Source: Ancylostoma caninum
Lineage: Eukaryota; Nematoda; Chromadorea; Rhabditida; Ancylostomatidae
Length of the DNA stretch: 64,000 bases
Direction: 5' to 3'
NCBI GenBank assembly: GCA_037903475.1
Contig: JBAJFG010000019.1
Location: 620,001-684,000, forward strand
Made by a program: the position numbers and the translations under genes. Positions 47,381 to 59,788 of this stretch are shown here, piece by piece. The notes beneath the pieces were generated by a model, which worked only from the letters and a program-made list of their open reading frames with translations, was not told where the DNA came from and searched no databases. Every line of letters starts with the position of its first letter. The stretch's first letter is position 1.

Positions 47381-50300
47381 TTAACGACGACCACTTTGTC
47401 CACTTTTGAAGAGTATTGACGCACCAGAAATGAATGATATATTATGTATACTGGAAAGCAATGCCCAGAGCAGCTAGCTCAATCGACACTCTCTGTTGCC
47501 AAAGATAATTACTACTACCAAAGAGAACATGGGACCCACCTATGCTTATCGCTTATTGAATGGAGCTTATACAAAGAAAATTCAATCTCCTCCAATTGAT
47601 AGATGACCGCCGAGAGTATCGTACCAATTATCTGCAAGCAGGGCAGGTAAAATGAGCAGGAAAAGAAAATGACTGATGAAATCTAATAACCAGGCTACCA
47701 GCTAAGCTATCAATGTAGACAAACAATGCAGTGATTTGAACAAGTAATGTGGTGACTTCTTTCATGGTAAAAAAAAATGAGGAACTAACTCTGCTGTAAA
47801 ACATTTTATGGATGGTCAGAGCATGCGTTAAACTGTGGAGACCATGTACAAGCTCATCCACTTGCTCAGCTGTTCCGCGCTGATTGATTATGAAATGCTG
47901 CACAGCTTTGAAAACTTTTATCAACAACTGTCTGAAAAAGAAGGTTATCAGACGGGTCCGAAAATGATATTAAAAATGATAGTGGCAAAACATACGCAAA
48001 GATGGCGCACTGATCATTATTAACCGATGGATGTGCATAGCGTATTGCGTTATCTAAAACCCTCTGTACGCTCCTAACGTGGGCAAAATCAGAACTAGTT
48101 AGCGACTGCAAAGAGACCAAAGCGAAGCAGAGGTTGACGACGTCACGTTCAACATCAGTGTGTCCAAAAGCCTAAACCAGAACATCGTTTCGACAACAAG
48201 CTGAATCGTCCACATACAGGTGCAATGGCGAATAAGAAACCTCTAAAGCACTCGCAGCAACCGACAGAAGTTGCGCGTGATTTCCATCCAAGACGCACTT
48301 ATCGAAGATTGAAGCGAGTGACTCTGCAACAAGGCTTCTTACAACGGTACAAAAAATAACGGATAGTGGATAGAGAAACCAGCTAGTGAATGACAGACCC
48401 AGAATATCACCAGCAACAATTTTCAGTCTTGATGATACCATAAGAGCGACTATAGGCAAGGTATCCTGAGGGTGATCCATATTCGCGGAACAATACCTCA
48501 GAAGCTCAACCACCTACAAATAGAACGGAGATACTTTCAAGTGCAAAAATGAGATAAAAACGTATAGAGCTCAATTGTATGAAGCATTGTTAAACTCGTC
48601 AGTTTGTTCAACTGTGAGTGTTGGAAACAGCTTTTCTGGAGGCTATGTAAGACACGGTGTCGACGAGTCAGGCCCAATTTTCACTACCGTGGAAATATGT
48701 ACTATTAAAATCAGTGGTGGTCACAAATCACTAACGAATTCTTATATTGTTGTAAATCTTTGTGACATGGCTTGGCTTCATTTGGTCTGGGAGCGACCGC
48801 ACTCGGAAATATTAGATTTGGCAAACCTGATACAGAACCTAACAATAGACGAAGCATATATAGGGACTAGCATTTCTGATTCTTTACCCTTGTTATTAAT
48901 TTAGATACTATTTTCAACAATTCAAATTTGGTAATATTAAAATAACTTCACTCTTGAAAGTTCTGTAGGACAGGCTACTACTATGGCATAGATTTTTTCT
49001 ACGATTCCTGCTACCTTTTGAGGCGCAATATGAGGAGGATGAAGCAAAACTATTCACCTTTGAAAATGCTACATTCAACAAAGGAGATGGGTATGGTAGC
49101 AATATCCTATGTGTGCTGGTTTCAGATAAAACACCCAGGAAGTTTCGCGCATTTACATTTCGAGTATATTTCGATACAACAGTTGCCCTTTTGTTCTAGA
49201 CGGTAATTAAACGCCAATTTGTAAAGGAATTCAACATGTACGCATTCCAAAGATATGCTTTGCATGCAGAACTGTGCGATGACTTTCTTCAAAATCCTTT
49301 GTATAATGTGGTATGTTGATCAGTCTTCAAAGTTCTCATTATAGTGCGAAAAAAGCTGCTTACTTTTCCAACTGATAACTGCGCCAACGCGACATCCAGC
49401 GGAACACCAGCACGTTGTAAACAAACTAGCGCCTCCCAGTTGAGTATTTCCTCCAGCTGCCGTGCTCCGTCAGTGAGCGAGGGAATGTATTTCAAATAGA
49501 AACTAAGCGCACTTTCTAGAACGGCTTTGTCCACTTTGACTTTCCCTACAATAATGCGCCTCGACAACCTGGAAAGATGACACACTTCAGCAAAACAGCA
49601 GAAAACCATCTCTCAAAAACCAACTTTCTTAGGAACTCTAGGTCCTCTTCGCTGAGCAATCTCTTCATTAGTGAAGGACGAACGCTTCTGGGAATGTACT
49701 CCCAGCATGAAAACAGTATACTCCATCGCTGTGAAACGCGCCGCACTACTTCTTCGTCTTTCCAAGCAACAGCCGACAATACGGACGACAAAAAGGTGCG
49801 AATCTAAAACCACATCTTTAGTTTCGAGTATGAAAGAGAAAAGTGGAAATTCACCTTCTCTACAATCTTTCGCTGCTGTTTTTCCTCGCAATCTAGCAGT
49901 TCCCAATTTGTAGACATGAATAGGACCAGTAACCTGGAATCGCAGGAATAGAAAACTGCACTGTCAACGGCACAGCAAAGTGAAAAATAGTAATTAGCAG
50001 CACCAAATGAGTTGATACATATATAGTATCCCCGCAGAATGCAGCACTTAAGAAGCATTGATAAATAGCGTACTTGAAAAGCCAGAGATATTTTTATCAA
50101 GCTATACTAGCAGTTCTGCAGCAGTAGCAGTACCGATAACAAGACATACATCCATGAGGGGTGGAATAAAACCAATAAAACCGATAGTTTCATCCAATAA
50201 CATCAAGCGAAGCTCAATCTGCTGTGTACATGTCCCCTGCCAAGACTGGGGTCCATGGAAATACCAAAAACTAGGGAAAAAAGACCGCTCACATACTTCA

Positions 50301-53300
50301 CGTTGATTGGAAACAAAAACTACGTGGAGAGATTACCATGAACCTGAACCTATTATGCAAACAACTCATACTTGGCGCCTATGTTTTCCTAATAAGCCAT
50401 TGGACCTATCACCAATAGCTCGGTTGGTTATAAATAACTGGATGTGACAAATTCCAGGCAAACGACCTCTCAATGTGATTTACGTTCAGCCGCCTGTTGT
50501 GAAACATCAAGGGACGAGGGCCCGCCGGGATATATAAACAGGAAGTAGGAGGGCGCTTCAGACACAAATGGAAATGGCTGAGAATACGGAGTTAACTAAA
50601 GGAACGAAGGGAAACAGTGAAGGCTTCAGTCATGAATGCAGGAAATTCCCACGCAGGAGTGAACCTGTTTCAAGGCGTTCTCTCTTATGGACGCCGGCGC
50701 ACACCTACTACAGTGTTAGACCCGTCTCTAGGTGTTTCCCCTATTATGGACGCCACCGTACCCTTATCACAGCCTTGGACCTGTCTCCAGGTAATTTCCT
50801 GCTTATGCGCGCCGACCTCACTGCAAAAGTGGACCCGTTGTGGAGCATTTTCTTTACCCTAGGCGTACTAAGTTCTCAAAAGGAGACAGAATTTCTCAAA
50901 ATACTCCCGCACCCTAATTAAACAACGACTGCAATGCGAAGTCTAAAATACCTGACAACATCTCTCCACGCCCAACTATAGGATGCTGGGGCTTCTACGA
51001 AATCCAGAACACGACAGAGACGGTGTGGTACTGAAACTGACATGACTAGCTGATTCTGACTGTATCTACAAAAAATATTTAGCCAAAACTCACGATCATT
51101 TGTTGATTTTCCCTTTATAGGCACGATGAATACCTGTAGTGCAGCTGCTACGTCTCTCCAGATGGCAGCGACATTGGACAATCCCTTTAAAACGCACCTA
51201 AGGTAACACAAATGAGGACATCGAAACAAATAAAATTACCTCAAGGGAATTCAGACAATCGTCAAAAAATGCTTCGATTATAGTTGATGCAGCAGGTGAC
51301 AGAGCTGTGTGGTCATCCCTTCTGTAAACCAAATCTCAACGTTTAGAAGCAAACAGTGGGACAAAATAATAAAGAATCGAGAATGAAAAAGTAGTATATA
51401 AAATACATTTAAGTCCTTTTGTTGAACAATACTCGAGATTGTTAGATTCCTTCACACCTTATAGTATCCAGATAGATAGTAAGGGAGAAATGTTCACCTG
51501 GCAAGCGCATTCATCTTTCTAATGCAAACGGCAAACAGTTTATCGTCGCTTTTGAAAATACTTGCAAACAACATTGTAGCAGCCTGAAAATAACAACACA
51601 TGTAGAAGTCCTACAGTACCCTCATGCCTAACTCAAATTCATAGCCCGAATACCACGCCTTCACCTCCCCGTTCCCCAATTGCCATAAATAAGCACCTAC
51701 GAGACTCTACCAACATATGATGGATGCCTGGATGGCTACACCCTGATTCGCCGGAATGGGATAAAAGGTCTGAACTGAAATGCCGCTCAAACCCTTACCC
51801 CTGTTGCAAAATCGCTATCTTCCAAACAAACTCTAGATTTTCTTGAAAGAACGAAAAGAAAATTGCTGACCAAATAGTTGTGCGTCGAGGACCCAGAGGC
51901 AGACCGTAACGGAAGGGTGCAAAAGGCATCCACCAAAGGTTCAACAGCCTGTCTAACATTCTGAAAACTAATAGTAAATGTTGTACAAAAAAGAAATGTC
52001 AGAACTCACTGCTTTCAACGCCGATGTTTTCTTAAGGCTTCTATCAAGGAAGAAATCGATGCTATTCGAAAGTTCTTCAGAGACCCTGCAGAAAAGATAG
52101 ACAAGTGGCGAATATCTAGGAAGGTGGGATGATAAGATGGAACAAAATTACCTCTGTTTCTCTTTTTTAAAAAGTTTTTGATCCTCTACAATGTTAACGG
52201 AGCAACCCGAGGTCTAGAAAACGGAAATCTGTGAGATATGCAGGATTATTCAAAGAACTGACCGAAGCGGAAAGCTGCTCCAAAACTAATCTGATAACCG
52301 AATCCGCCGCTAACTGGCAAACTAATGTATCATCAGCCACCGCACCAGCGCAATTTATCAGTTTTGCAACAGTGAAGGAAACCTGAAATTTTCGCAGTTG
52401 GCGATCAGGATAAATTAAGCTCATAACCGTTATTATTATTCTCAGAGCACTACTGATTAAAAAAAGGAAATAATGCAGTTGTTCAAAAACTTTTCCTCAG
52501 GAAAGTTTCAATTTTGTAGTGATGAAAAGTTGATCTCTTGCTCATATGTAGCGTAGATACATACATTCATGTTCGTTCCACGTGTTTGGTTACCTGTTCG
52601 GTTTTTCCTAAATCATATTGCGTACGGGCATCAAAATAATCAAGGAGCATTTATTAGCCGGTGACTCTAAAGCTATGGATGATTTGTTTGTAAAAAGGCC
52701 AATAAAAGCAAGAAGAGTGAACAGAGTTACAAGCACGCGTGATCGTCTAATGATCGAACAAGAAAAGTATTCTAGGCTAGACAGATTTCCTCTAAACTTT
52801 GAACGTTGTTGACGGTCACAATACTATAGAACGCATTCAATTCATGCAGAAAAGTTTGCATATCTTCTTCAAACTTACAAAGGAGATATCATGTCATTAA
52901 GAGCATATCTGGCAAAAATTGGCAAGTTCTTGTACATCAACTCTGACAAACGTAACGGTAGTCGTTTTCAAAGATGCTGGCTTAGGCATTACCTCACAAA
53001 CTTTCCTTGCATACTTCCATCCATCTTTCTTCTGATCATAGAGGAATTTCCAAATCTATATCACAAATAAAAAGCACTAGATAAAAACCAACGTTGTTTG
53101 TTTCGGAACCGTGCCTCAACACGAAATCCACTGCAGTCCGCAACTGTCGCTCTGTGCAACGGCCATGAAGAGATGGCAGATATGTGAGGATAAGATCGGT
53201 CATCTGAAAACTGACAAGTGCTCGACGTCCATTTTTCAGTCTCTACACGATTTAAGAACAAAAATAAAATTGAGTGAACCATGCTTCTCAGAAGAAAGGC

Positions 53301-56300
53301 CAAAATAGGTTCGAAAAGCCTAATCGTGTGAGCGAATTTCGAAAGCTGAATCCGACTTTCGCACTGCGTTTTAACTCATTGCAACTCATTTCTTTGCACT
53401 TCACTAGTGATCAAAATTATGGCTTCATAAATATGTTTGTGTACAGCTAGTTTGCATTAGTTTCCCAGAACCGCTCGGATCTAATCAGAAGCATCACACA
53501 CCTGTGCACGTGGGGACGAATGTCCTCCTTCATGAGATAACTCCTGTAGATCCGAAAAATTAACCGATTCAACGAAGGGATGGCTTGTTCCAGAATTTAG
53601 CAAAATGGAGAGGACAGAGAAATATGGGCATCGCTTCAATTCCTGTAAAAAGAGAGAAATGCAGAAGCTGAGATGACAGGAGATCTGAAGGAAAAAAACT
53701 CAGGAGTCGCCGAATTTCTTCACATGTTTATCATTTTGAGGGCACCAATGTTGGCGCGGGAAGGGAGGAGGGGGGAGCGGTATGAGTGTCACTGTAACCC
53801 CAAAACACTTTCAACCCATCTAGATTCGGCAAAAAAAAATAAGCGTCGATTTTTACAGTGGTGATGGCAAAACTGGTGACATTCGCTGCCAGGGAATGGT
53901 AGATAATTCATTCTCTCTTTGAACTTCCTTCTGGGTATCTAAGTGTGAACTTTTCCAATCCTCACACTGGAATAGGCTATCATTTCAACTGTTCCATAAT
54001 ACAGTATGTTCTTTCGCTCTTTTGTATACTTGAGATAACAGCTCACAGTGATTCGAAGAAAACGGGACAACCAGTCAAGTCTGGTGTTGCGAGCGTCACT
54101 GCTATTTCACACTGTTAATCGCATAACGGTACATCGAAGCGCAAGTACAGAAATACGATGATACCCGCAATAATCTTGAAAGCAAGGAATGTAGGGACTT
54201 ACCTCTGTAAGTACTTGTTCAAACCAAACCTCGAGAAAACTCTCGTCTCCGTGGTAACAAATGACAGATAGTAGAAGTTCCATAAACAACCTACCGGTTG
54301 CGCATGCTTCTGCTGAAAATTGAAGTCTAATAGTACTAACAGAACCATGAAGCAGAACCAACTTTCTTACATCTTAAACTACTCTTCCACAAAGTCCTAA
54401 TGACTCCAGGTACTTTTGCAATAACATCTCGACACAGCTTGTCAAATCGCACGATATTGTAGAAGCTGATGAACTGGCATAAGAGGAAGACGAAATTACT
54501 GAAACATAAACGGTCTTCGAAATGATGAAATTGGGTTTCAGCAAAGCGCAATGGCGGACGTGGAAAAGGGGTGGGCAAATTTTCGAAACTGATTTATAAG
54601 ACAAATTAAACATTTCGTATTAGCTTATTCCTAGTCGTTCATTTTGATTGTTGTTCCGTAAATATTTATTTTCTAATTATTTACTATTAGGAACGTTTGC
54701 AAGTTTGTTCTTCCACCCTGGTACCCATAGTGGCGGAGATCCCACTTTCCTTCCCAGCCCCCCCCCCCCCCCTTCTGCCTACTTTCTGTGTCCGTCACTG
54801 GCGAATTGATACCATTATCATGATTTAATACTGACTGTGGAGAAAATCTATGACGCGTTTCGCCTGAGAAAATAGTTGCAGAGATATCAGGAGAAGAAAG
54901 AGCGTGGAAAACTGTGTGGTATTCGGAGGGGCAGGTGAAAATAGTTACACAGTAGACAGAAATGCTCAATCCATAACCGCTTTTGAAACAGACTATAGCA
55001 CTTACGGTGCGTATTCCGTTCCCATGTTATGTAGAACTGCATCACACAGCTCGTTGAAACGTTCGGTCGCTGTTCCAACACCAATCACAGCGAAATACTT
55101 TCTCAAGATCTTGGATATCGGTCCATGTAGATTAACCTTGGATGCCTACATAAAAAATAAATAAATAATTGTTGAAGAGGGAAACATCTGGAAGCTTGTC
55201 TGAACGCACGAGTATGCACTTCCAAACTAAAGAAAAAACACCAGAGTCCCAGTTAAATACATTATTGGAATTGAAATATCAAAAGCAATTCTCACTCACA
55301 CTCTTTTTTTGAATGCTGTTTCGCTTGTGTGAACTTTGTTAGATAAATAAAGCCTCCTCCCGGAACGGTAGATTGACTCATCAAATAGTGGCTAAGTCAG
55401 CAATCGACCGTGAAAAGTATTGCTGAGTGGTAGAGACTGTGGGTGGAAACCCTTCCAAAACGACACTTTTTTGTGATTCAAGTCATTAAGTGAATACAAG
55501 AATAGAGGAAAAACTGGCTTGCCATGCAAGTACTTCAACGACTGTACTATGCCACCGTCTGCTGGAAGTCTGGTACATATGCGGATAATTAAAGTGCGGA
55601 GCAGGCTCCGCCCACAGTTAGGATTATCGAGGAGCGATAGCCATTCTCTTAATGGCACAGATAGTTCCTACCAAACCTCTGCTTCATTTATGATACAGTA
55701 AAGAAATCCTATGTCAACAGTGCTGATGGGCTCTGCCATTGGTCGATTGGGTGAATCAACCAGTCGTAGAGCTCGGCACCACCCCCTTTCCAGGCATAAC
55801 GTGCCACACCCCAAAAGGCACTATACCACTTGTTTTGCCCCAAAATATCAAAACCAGTAATTTTCTCTAAAACTTCGTCTAGGAGGGTTATTTGACATGC
55901 TGATCACGAATATCACACTCGTTTCGTAACGTGACCCTATTTGGGTAGGGTTATGGTGAGTATGGTATCTCACGAAATCATCTGAACTTTTGTCTACGGG
56001 GGTTATTTCACATGCTGATCACGAATATCACACTCATTTCGTAACGTGACCCTATTTGGGTAGGGTTATTGTAAGTAAGGTATCTCGCGAAATCACCTGA
56101 ACTTTTGTCTACGGGTTATTTGGCATACTGATTTTGCAAGTTGAAAGCAATTTAAGGTTTTCCTATGAACTGGACTAACCCTAACTCCACCGTAATGTAA
56201 TCCTACCCAAATGGGGTTAGGACCCCAAAAGAGTATGATATTCGTGATCAGCATATCAAATACCCCCCCCCCCCCTGGACAAAAATTCAGATGATTCTGT

Positions 56301-56855
56301 GAGATGCCGTACTCACCTAACCCTGCATAACCCTAGCCATATGGGGTTACGACAGCGAATGAGTGTGATATTCGTGATAAGCATGTCGAATAACTCCCCT
56401 AGACGAGGTTTAGAGGAATTCTTGGTCTTGAGATTTTGAAGCAGAACAATTGTAATAGTGCCCCTCAAATAACCACTATATGCAAAGTTTCTGCTAGAAA
56501 TTTTTGGGGCCCCCAATGTGGAATGGTACCAAAAGCACTTAATATTCCTGACTTTATTTGTAGTAAGAACTTACGCTGAAGGTTCTCAATATCGTCATTA
56601 ATGCGTCAAAAATCTCCTTCTCAAAACCACTGAGCCGCTCCAATAAAGCTGCACAGGATGCATCATCACCTACAAAGGAAACCATCTTCGTTCTAGGATA
56701 GCAGGCGATTACACCAAGACAGAGCAGAGATACATAAATGAGGGGAAAACAGCGCTGTTAGACTTACTTAACAATGCCTGAGCAACAATTTGACGAATAC
56801 CATCCTCTGTAGCTCCAGCAGCTCGTGCCTTTTTCGGCGGAGGTGGTTTCATCAT
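47381..56855 (-). CDS. Large alpha-helical protein, tentatively Integrator complex subunit 5-like
   Basis: About 27 minus-strand exons with matching phases: 56855-56768, 56669-56575, 55145-55006, 54465-54371, 54312-54203, 53642-53502, 53203-53093, 53055-52993, 52940-52879, 52382-52263, 52213-52152, 52085-52010, 51960-51799, 51583-51498, 51321-51240, 51184-51134, 51055-50952, 50270-50134, 50072-49855, 49803-49607, 49568-49364, 48513-48399, 48323-48241, 48171-48011, 47931-47790, 47631-47540 and 47450-47381 (stop). They give ~1,020 codons. The N-terminus MMKPPPPKKARAAG is basic and could be a nuclear signal. The rest is helical, HEAT/ARM-like in feel (LFMELLLSVICYHGDESFLE, QLAADSVIRLVLEQL, NYLVSNFLFVLSRK), with no catalytic motif. 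Length, lack of other domains and helix order in residues ~90-300 recall INTS5, a scaffold of the Integrator snRNA-processing/transcription-attenuation complex; this is a weak family call. The junction 52879/52382 is not in phase, so an exon is missed or broken. The last exon is the least certain. Confidence 0.65.
50568..50880 (+). repeat. Degenerate ~66-bp tandem repeat in an intron
   Basis: Three diverged units carry TTTCC.CTTATGGACGCC-type blocks (50670-50700, 50735-50755, 50795-50815), each followed by ACC...GACCCGTCTC-type sequence. They lie within the intron 50271-50951 of the large minus-strand gene and keep a plus-strand frame open by chance. Confidence 0.45.
52618..52812 (+). CDS. 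Orphan plus-strand ORF inside an intron
   Basis: A 64-codon frame reading GIKIIKEHLLAGDSKAMDD, FVKRPIKARRVNRVTSTRD and RLMIEQEKYSRLDRFPLNFE. The balanced charged composition looks coding, but there is no recognised family, no clear acceptor upstream and no neighbouring exon. It overlaps the interval where the large minus-strand gene has a phase break. It could be a degraded insert. Confidence 0.2.
   Translation: MRTGIKIIKEHLLAGDSKAMDDLFVKRPIKARRVNRVTSTRDRLMIEQEKYSRLDRFPLNFERC
54549..54800. mobile_element. hAT-type MITE, copy 3
   Basis: CAATGGCGGACGTGGAAAAG at the left, GTGTCCGTCACTG at the right, a C-run (54762-54773) near the right end and an A/T-rich middle. It is related to the 15734 copy and lies in an intron (54466-55005) of the large minus-strand gene. 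Confidence 0.65.
55880..56400. repeat. Tandem and inverted TGACATGCTGATCACGAATATC repeats
   Basis: GGTTATTTCACATGCTGATC then ACGAATATCACACTC.TTTCG and ACGTGACCCTATTTGGGTAGGGTT occur twice in tandem (55887 and 55998, period 111). They recur inverted at 56195-56260 and 56333-56395 with diverged sequence. Located in the second intron of the large gene. Solo units continue at 57900-58800. Confidence 0.8.
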
Positions 56856-57040
56856 TCAATCACTCAGCGTTGTTAGACAAAGCGTTGCCAGAAGTAGTGG
56901 TAAAACAATTATCGGAGAAGTTCTGAAAACACTACCATTTCCTCGGCTATGCGACACTGGTGAGGAATCTGCAGAAAATGAAATGTTCAGTCTGGTGATA
57001 CTCTCACGTTACACCCTAAATACGGGGAAATTGACCGTAA

Positions 57041-57270
57041 AAAGTTATTCATGCTTGCGGCGCGTCAAAGTTTACGCGCCTAGACAAAACTCCACGAAGT
57101 TTTCGCGCCGACCCAAAGCGGCGAAAATGGAAACGCGGTTTGTTCGCGCGGCAGTCGCAACGGCGAAACTAGGAACATTGCTGATCTGCCAGGATTTGTC
57201 TTCTACTCTCTCCTTTGCACTGTGTATCGGCGCGTAAACTTTGACGCGCCGCAAGCATGAATAACTTTTA
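57041..57270 (+). mobile_element. GC-rich 230-bp MITE, left copy
   Basis: Ends AAAGTTATTCATGCTTGCGG and CCGCAAGCATGAATAACTTT, continuing as CGCGTCAAAGTTTACGCGCC on each side (about 40-bp inverted ends). The core holds ACAAAACTCCACGAAGTTTT and TTTTCGCCGTTGCGACTGCC-type sequence. A second copy lies in opposite orientation 90 bp away. Confidence 0.9.
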
Positions 57271-57360
57271 AGAGCGAATACGGTATGTCGAACTGTGGTT
57301 TAGAATTCTTTGTCAACATTTCATTTTCCTTTCGAAGGCGTGTATGCGGAAAGATTGAAG

Positions 57361-57588
57361 AGTTATTCATGCTTGCGGCGCGTCAAAGTTTACGCGCCGA
57401 TACACAGTGCAAAGGAAGGAGGTAGAAGACAAATCCTGGCAGGTCAGCACTGTTCCTAGTTTCGCCGTTGCGACTGCCGCGCGAACAAACCGCGTTTCCA
57501 TTTTCGCCGCTTTGGGTCGGCGCGAAAACTTCGTGGAGTTTTGTCTAGGCGCGTAAACTTTGACGCGCCGCAAGCATGAATAACTTTT
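57361..57588 (-). mobile_element. GC-rich 228-bp MITE, right copy (inverted)
   Basis: Near-identical to the 57041 copy but inverted; it differs by a few base changes and small indels. The two copies with their 90-bp spacer form a ~550-bp inverted repeat. Confidence 0.9.
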
Positions 57589-58855
57589 GACATGCAGATT
57601 CTCCTTCATTGCATTGCTAATACACGAAAGCCGCATCAAGTCGATACCATCCCCTCTGAATTTATAATCAACAATGATTAGTGGTCAGTTCCATGAATGC
57701 CCGTGGTCTGATAACCAGACTCTGCTTAGATGTTTCTTGTGTAATTACGTACGATGACTACAGATTACGGTAAAACGGAAAGCTAACCGGACTGGATTCC
57801 TAATAATGCGAAAGGGTTAACACATTCGCGACAACGCAGATTTTCCGCTCAGGGCCACTTTGGGCCAGAGCGAGTTTGCGCTTGTTTCTCACCGGAGTTG
57901 CGTTAATTAGGGCATATTTGACATGCTGATCACAAATATGCTATTAGTGGGTGCTAGAGACTAAGGGTTGTTCCCCTTTTTGAACAGACCCTCTGGGTGG
58001 TTCAGTGGTATCGAATACAGTGGACAGAGAGAGTAGTATACAAGCTTTTATTGCTGCAACAGCCACGCACCGTCGATGCTAGGTAGACGAGTGAGCAAGG
58101 TAATTATGCACTGGCCACGCCCCCGCGATCATCGAGAGTCGATGATATATGCCATCTATTTTACTTGGTAGATCACTTCTGAAGTGTTACTGTATGTATA
58201 CTGTAGAAACTGTAGGAAGACTTTTTCTGTCAGAATTCATTCAAAATTTGCACAGGAGAGTTATTTTACATACAGATTAAAATATGACATCCATTGCAGC
58301 ACTACTTGCAGAAGTTTACGGCAAAATATCAAATACTACGTGCTACGATACAAAATGAATATAAAAATCATGCTCAGCATGTCAAATAATACCATTTGTC
58401 AAAGTTCCAGTAAATTTGGTGAATAAAACGCATACATATACAGTATGCCTACAGTAACCCTACAGTACCGCGCTACCGTACAAAAAGAATGTCAAATTCG
58501 TGCTCGGCATGTCAAATAACCCCACTTGCCAAAGTTCCAGTGAATTTGGTGAATAAAATGCATCTACAGTATGCCTACAGTAACCATACGGTAACGCTAC
58601 AGTAGCCTTGCAGTGCTGCTCTACGGTGCAGGATGGATGGTGTATACGTGTTCAGCACCTCAAGTAACCTAAAAGTTCAAATTTGCAGTAGATGCTGTGA
58701 GAGAATACATCAACAGTATCTACAGTATGACTACAGTAATCCTACAGTATCGCAGTTACGGTACAAAATGGATGCCATTTCCGTGTCCAGCGGGCAGAAT
58801 TACCCCTAGGGGCAGAATTTGGGGGAGCTCCACCTAAGAAAAAGGGATAAAACGG

Positions 58856-58879
58856 ATACGACCCACCGGTGGGTCGTAT
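58856..58879. repeat. Perfect 24-bp palindrome
   Basis: Half-site ATACGACCCACC followed directly by its reverse complement; AACGG / CCGTT extends the stem after one mismatch or gap. It resembles a MITE tip, or a binding site for a dimeric factor. Confidence 0.7.
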
Positions 58880-59788
58880 TGTCCGTTATGTGTTAAAGAG
58901 ATTTTAATTAGATCGAGCGACACCTAACGGATTCTTCGGGAGTGATTTTTGATTCGCTAAAATGCCTTGATAAGTTAGGAAATGAATCGCCATCACTTTA
59001 CTGTTAGAGTATTCCCTAACAGAACACTTACATATGCAAATTCCCACGAGTTGGATTGGAATGGTTGGGCTATGTAAGTAAATTGAGCCAATATAGTTCT
59101 GATCCTTGAACGAAACTGTTCCCAGACAAAATTATACGCAGGATCAGTAACTACACAGACCAGGCAGAGAAGACCGTCGTGGAAAAGGCCAACTTGCCGT
59201 GCATGCTGTGTATTCGCACAATCATCACTTTATTTTACGTCTGTTTAATTATTTTCGGTGGTTATCCGTCTTCGATTTCCTTTTCCAGATGGACTTAATG
59301 TACATTCGTTGTGTTGATCGACTGAGGTAAACGCAGCTGTCCCATGCTGAATATCCATTGAAATATTCTCCAGAAACTAATCCCACATGACTTCAGCATT
59401 TAGTTTATACGTCGCGGACATTCCCTCTTACGAAGACTCGTCCATGACCGACCTAACGCGCTAGCAGTGAGAGCGAGTCTTCGAAAGTTTTATTCACGTG
59501 AACGGAGCTCTCCCGGATATTCGCGAGCGATTTTTGCAGCACATTTCGGTTTAGCGAATTCAAACCTTAGTTGTCTCCATTCCTTCACACTTCCTTATTT
59601 GCACATCTTCATTAGCAACTGTGATTAGCAGCTGTGATAAATTCTAAATTTCGTCGTTGTTGGTGAGAACCTTCTCTGATGCTAAACTCTTCAAACGCCT
59701 TTAGAGTAATTATGCATTTGCTCTCTTGGATGCGCTTTGCTTTGGAGTCTTTTTTTCAGCTCTGTCAAAACTACTTTGAAGCTCTGGT

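Larger units (their letters stand above)
56856..59788. other. Divergent intergenic region between the large gene and SART1
   Basis: Start codons of two divergent genes lie 2.9 kb apart. The interval contains the MITE pair at 57041-57588, CATGCTCAGCATGTCAAATA-type repeats with CTACAGTA/CCTACAGTAACC runs (57900-58800), and a perfect 24-bp palindrome at 58856-58879. I see no other gene. Confidence 0.5.

Noticed and set aside
50568..50921. 117-codon plus-strand ORF
   Set aside because: Kept open by a degenerate tandem repeat within an intron of the minus-strand gene; no motif.
55880..56400. CRISPR-like array
   Set aside because: Repeats are long, diverged and partly inverted, without regular unique spacers, in a eukaryotic context.
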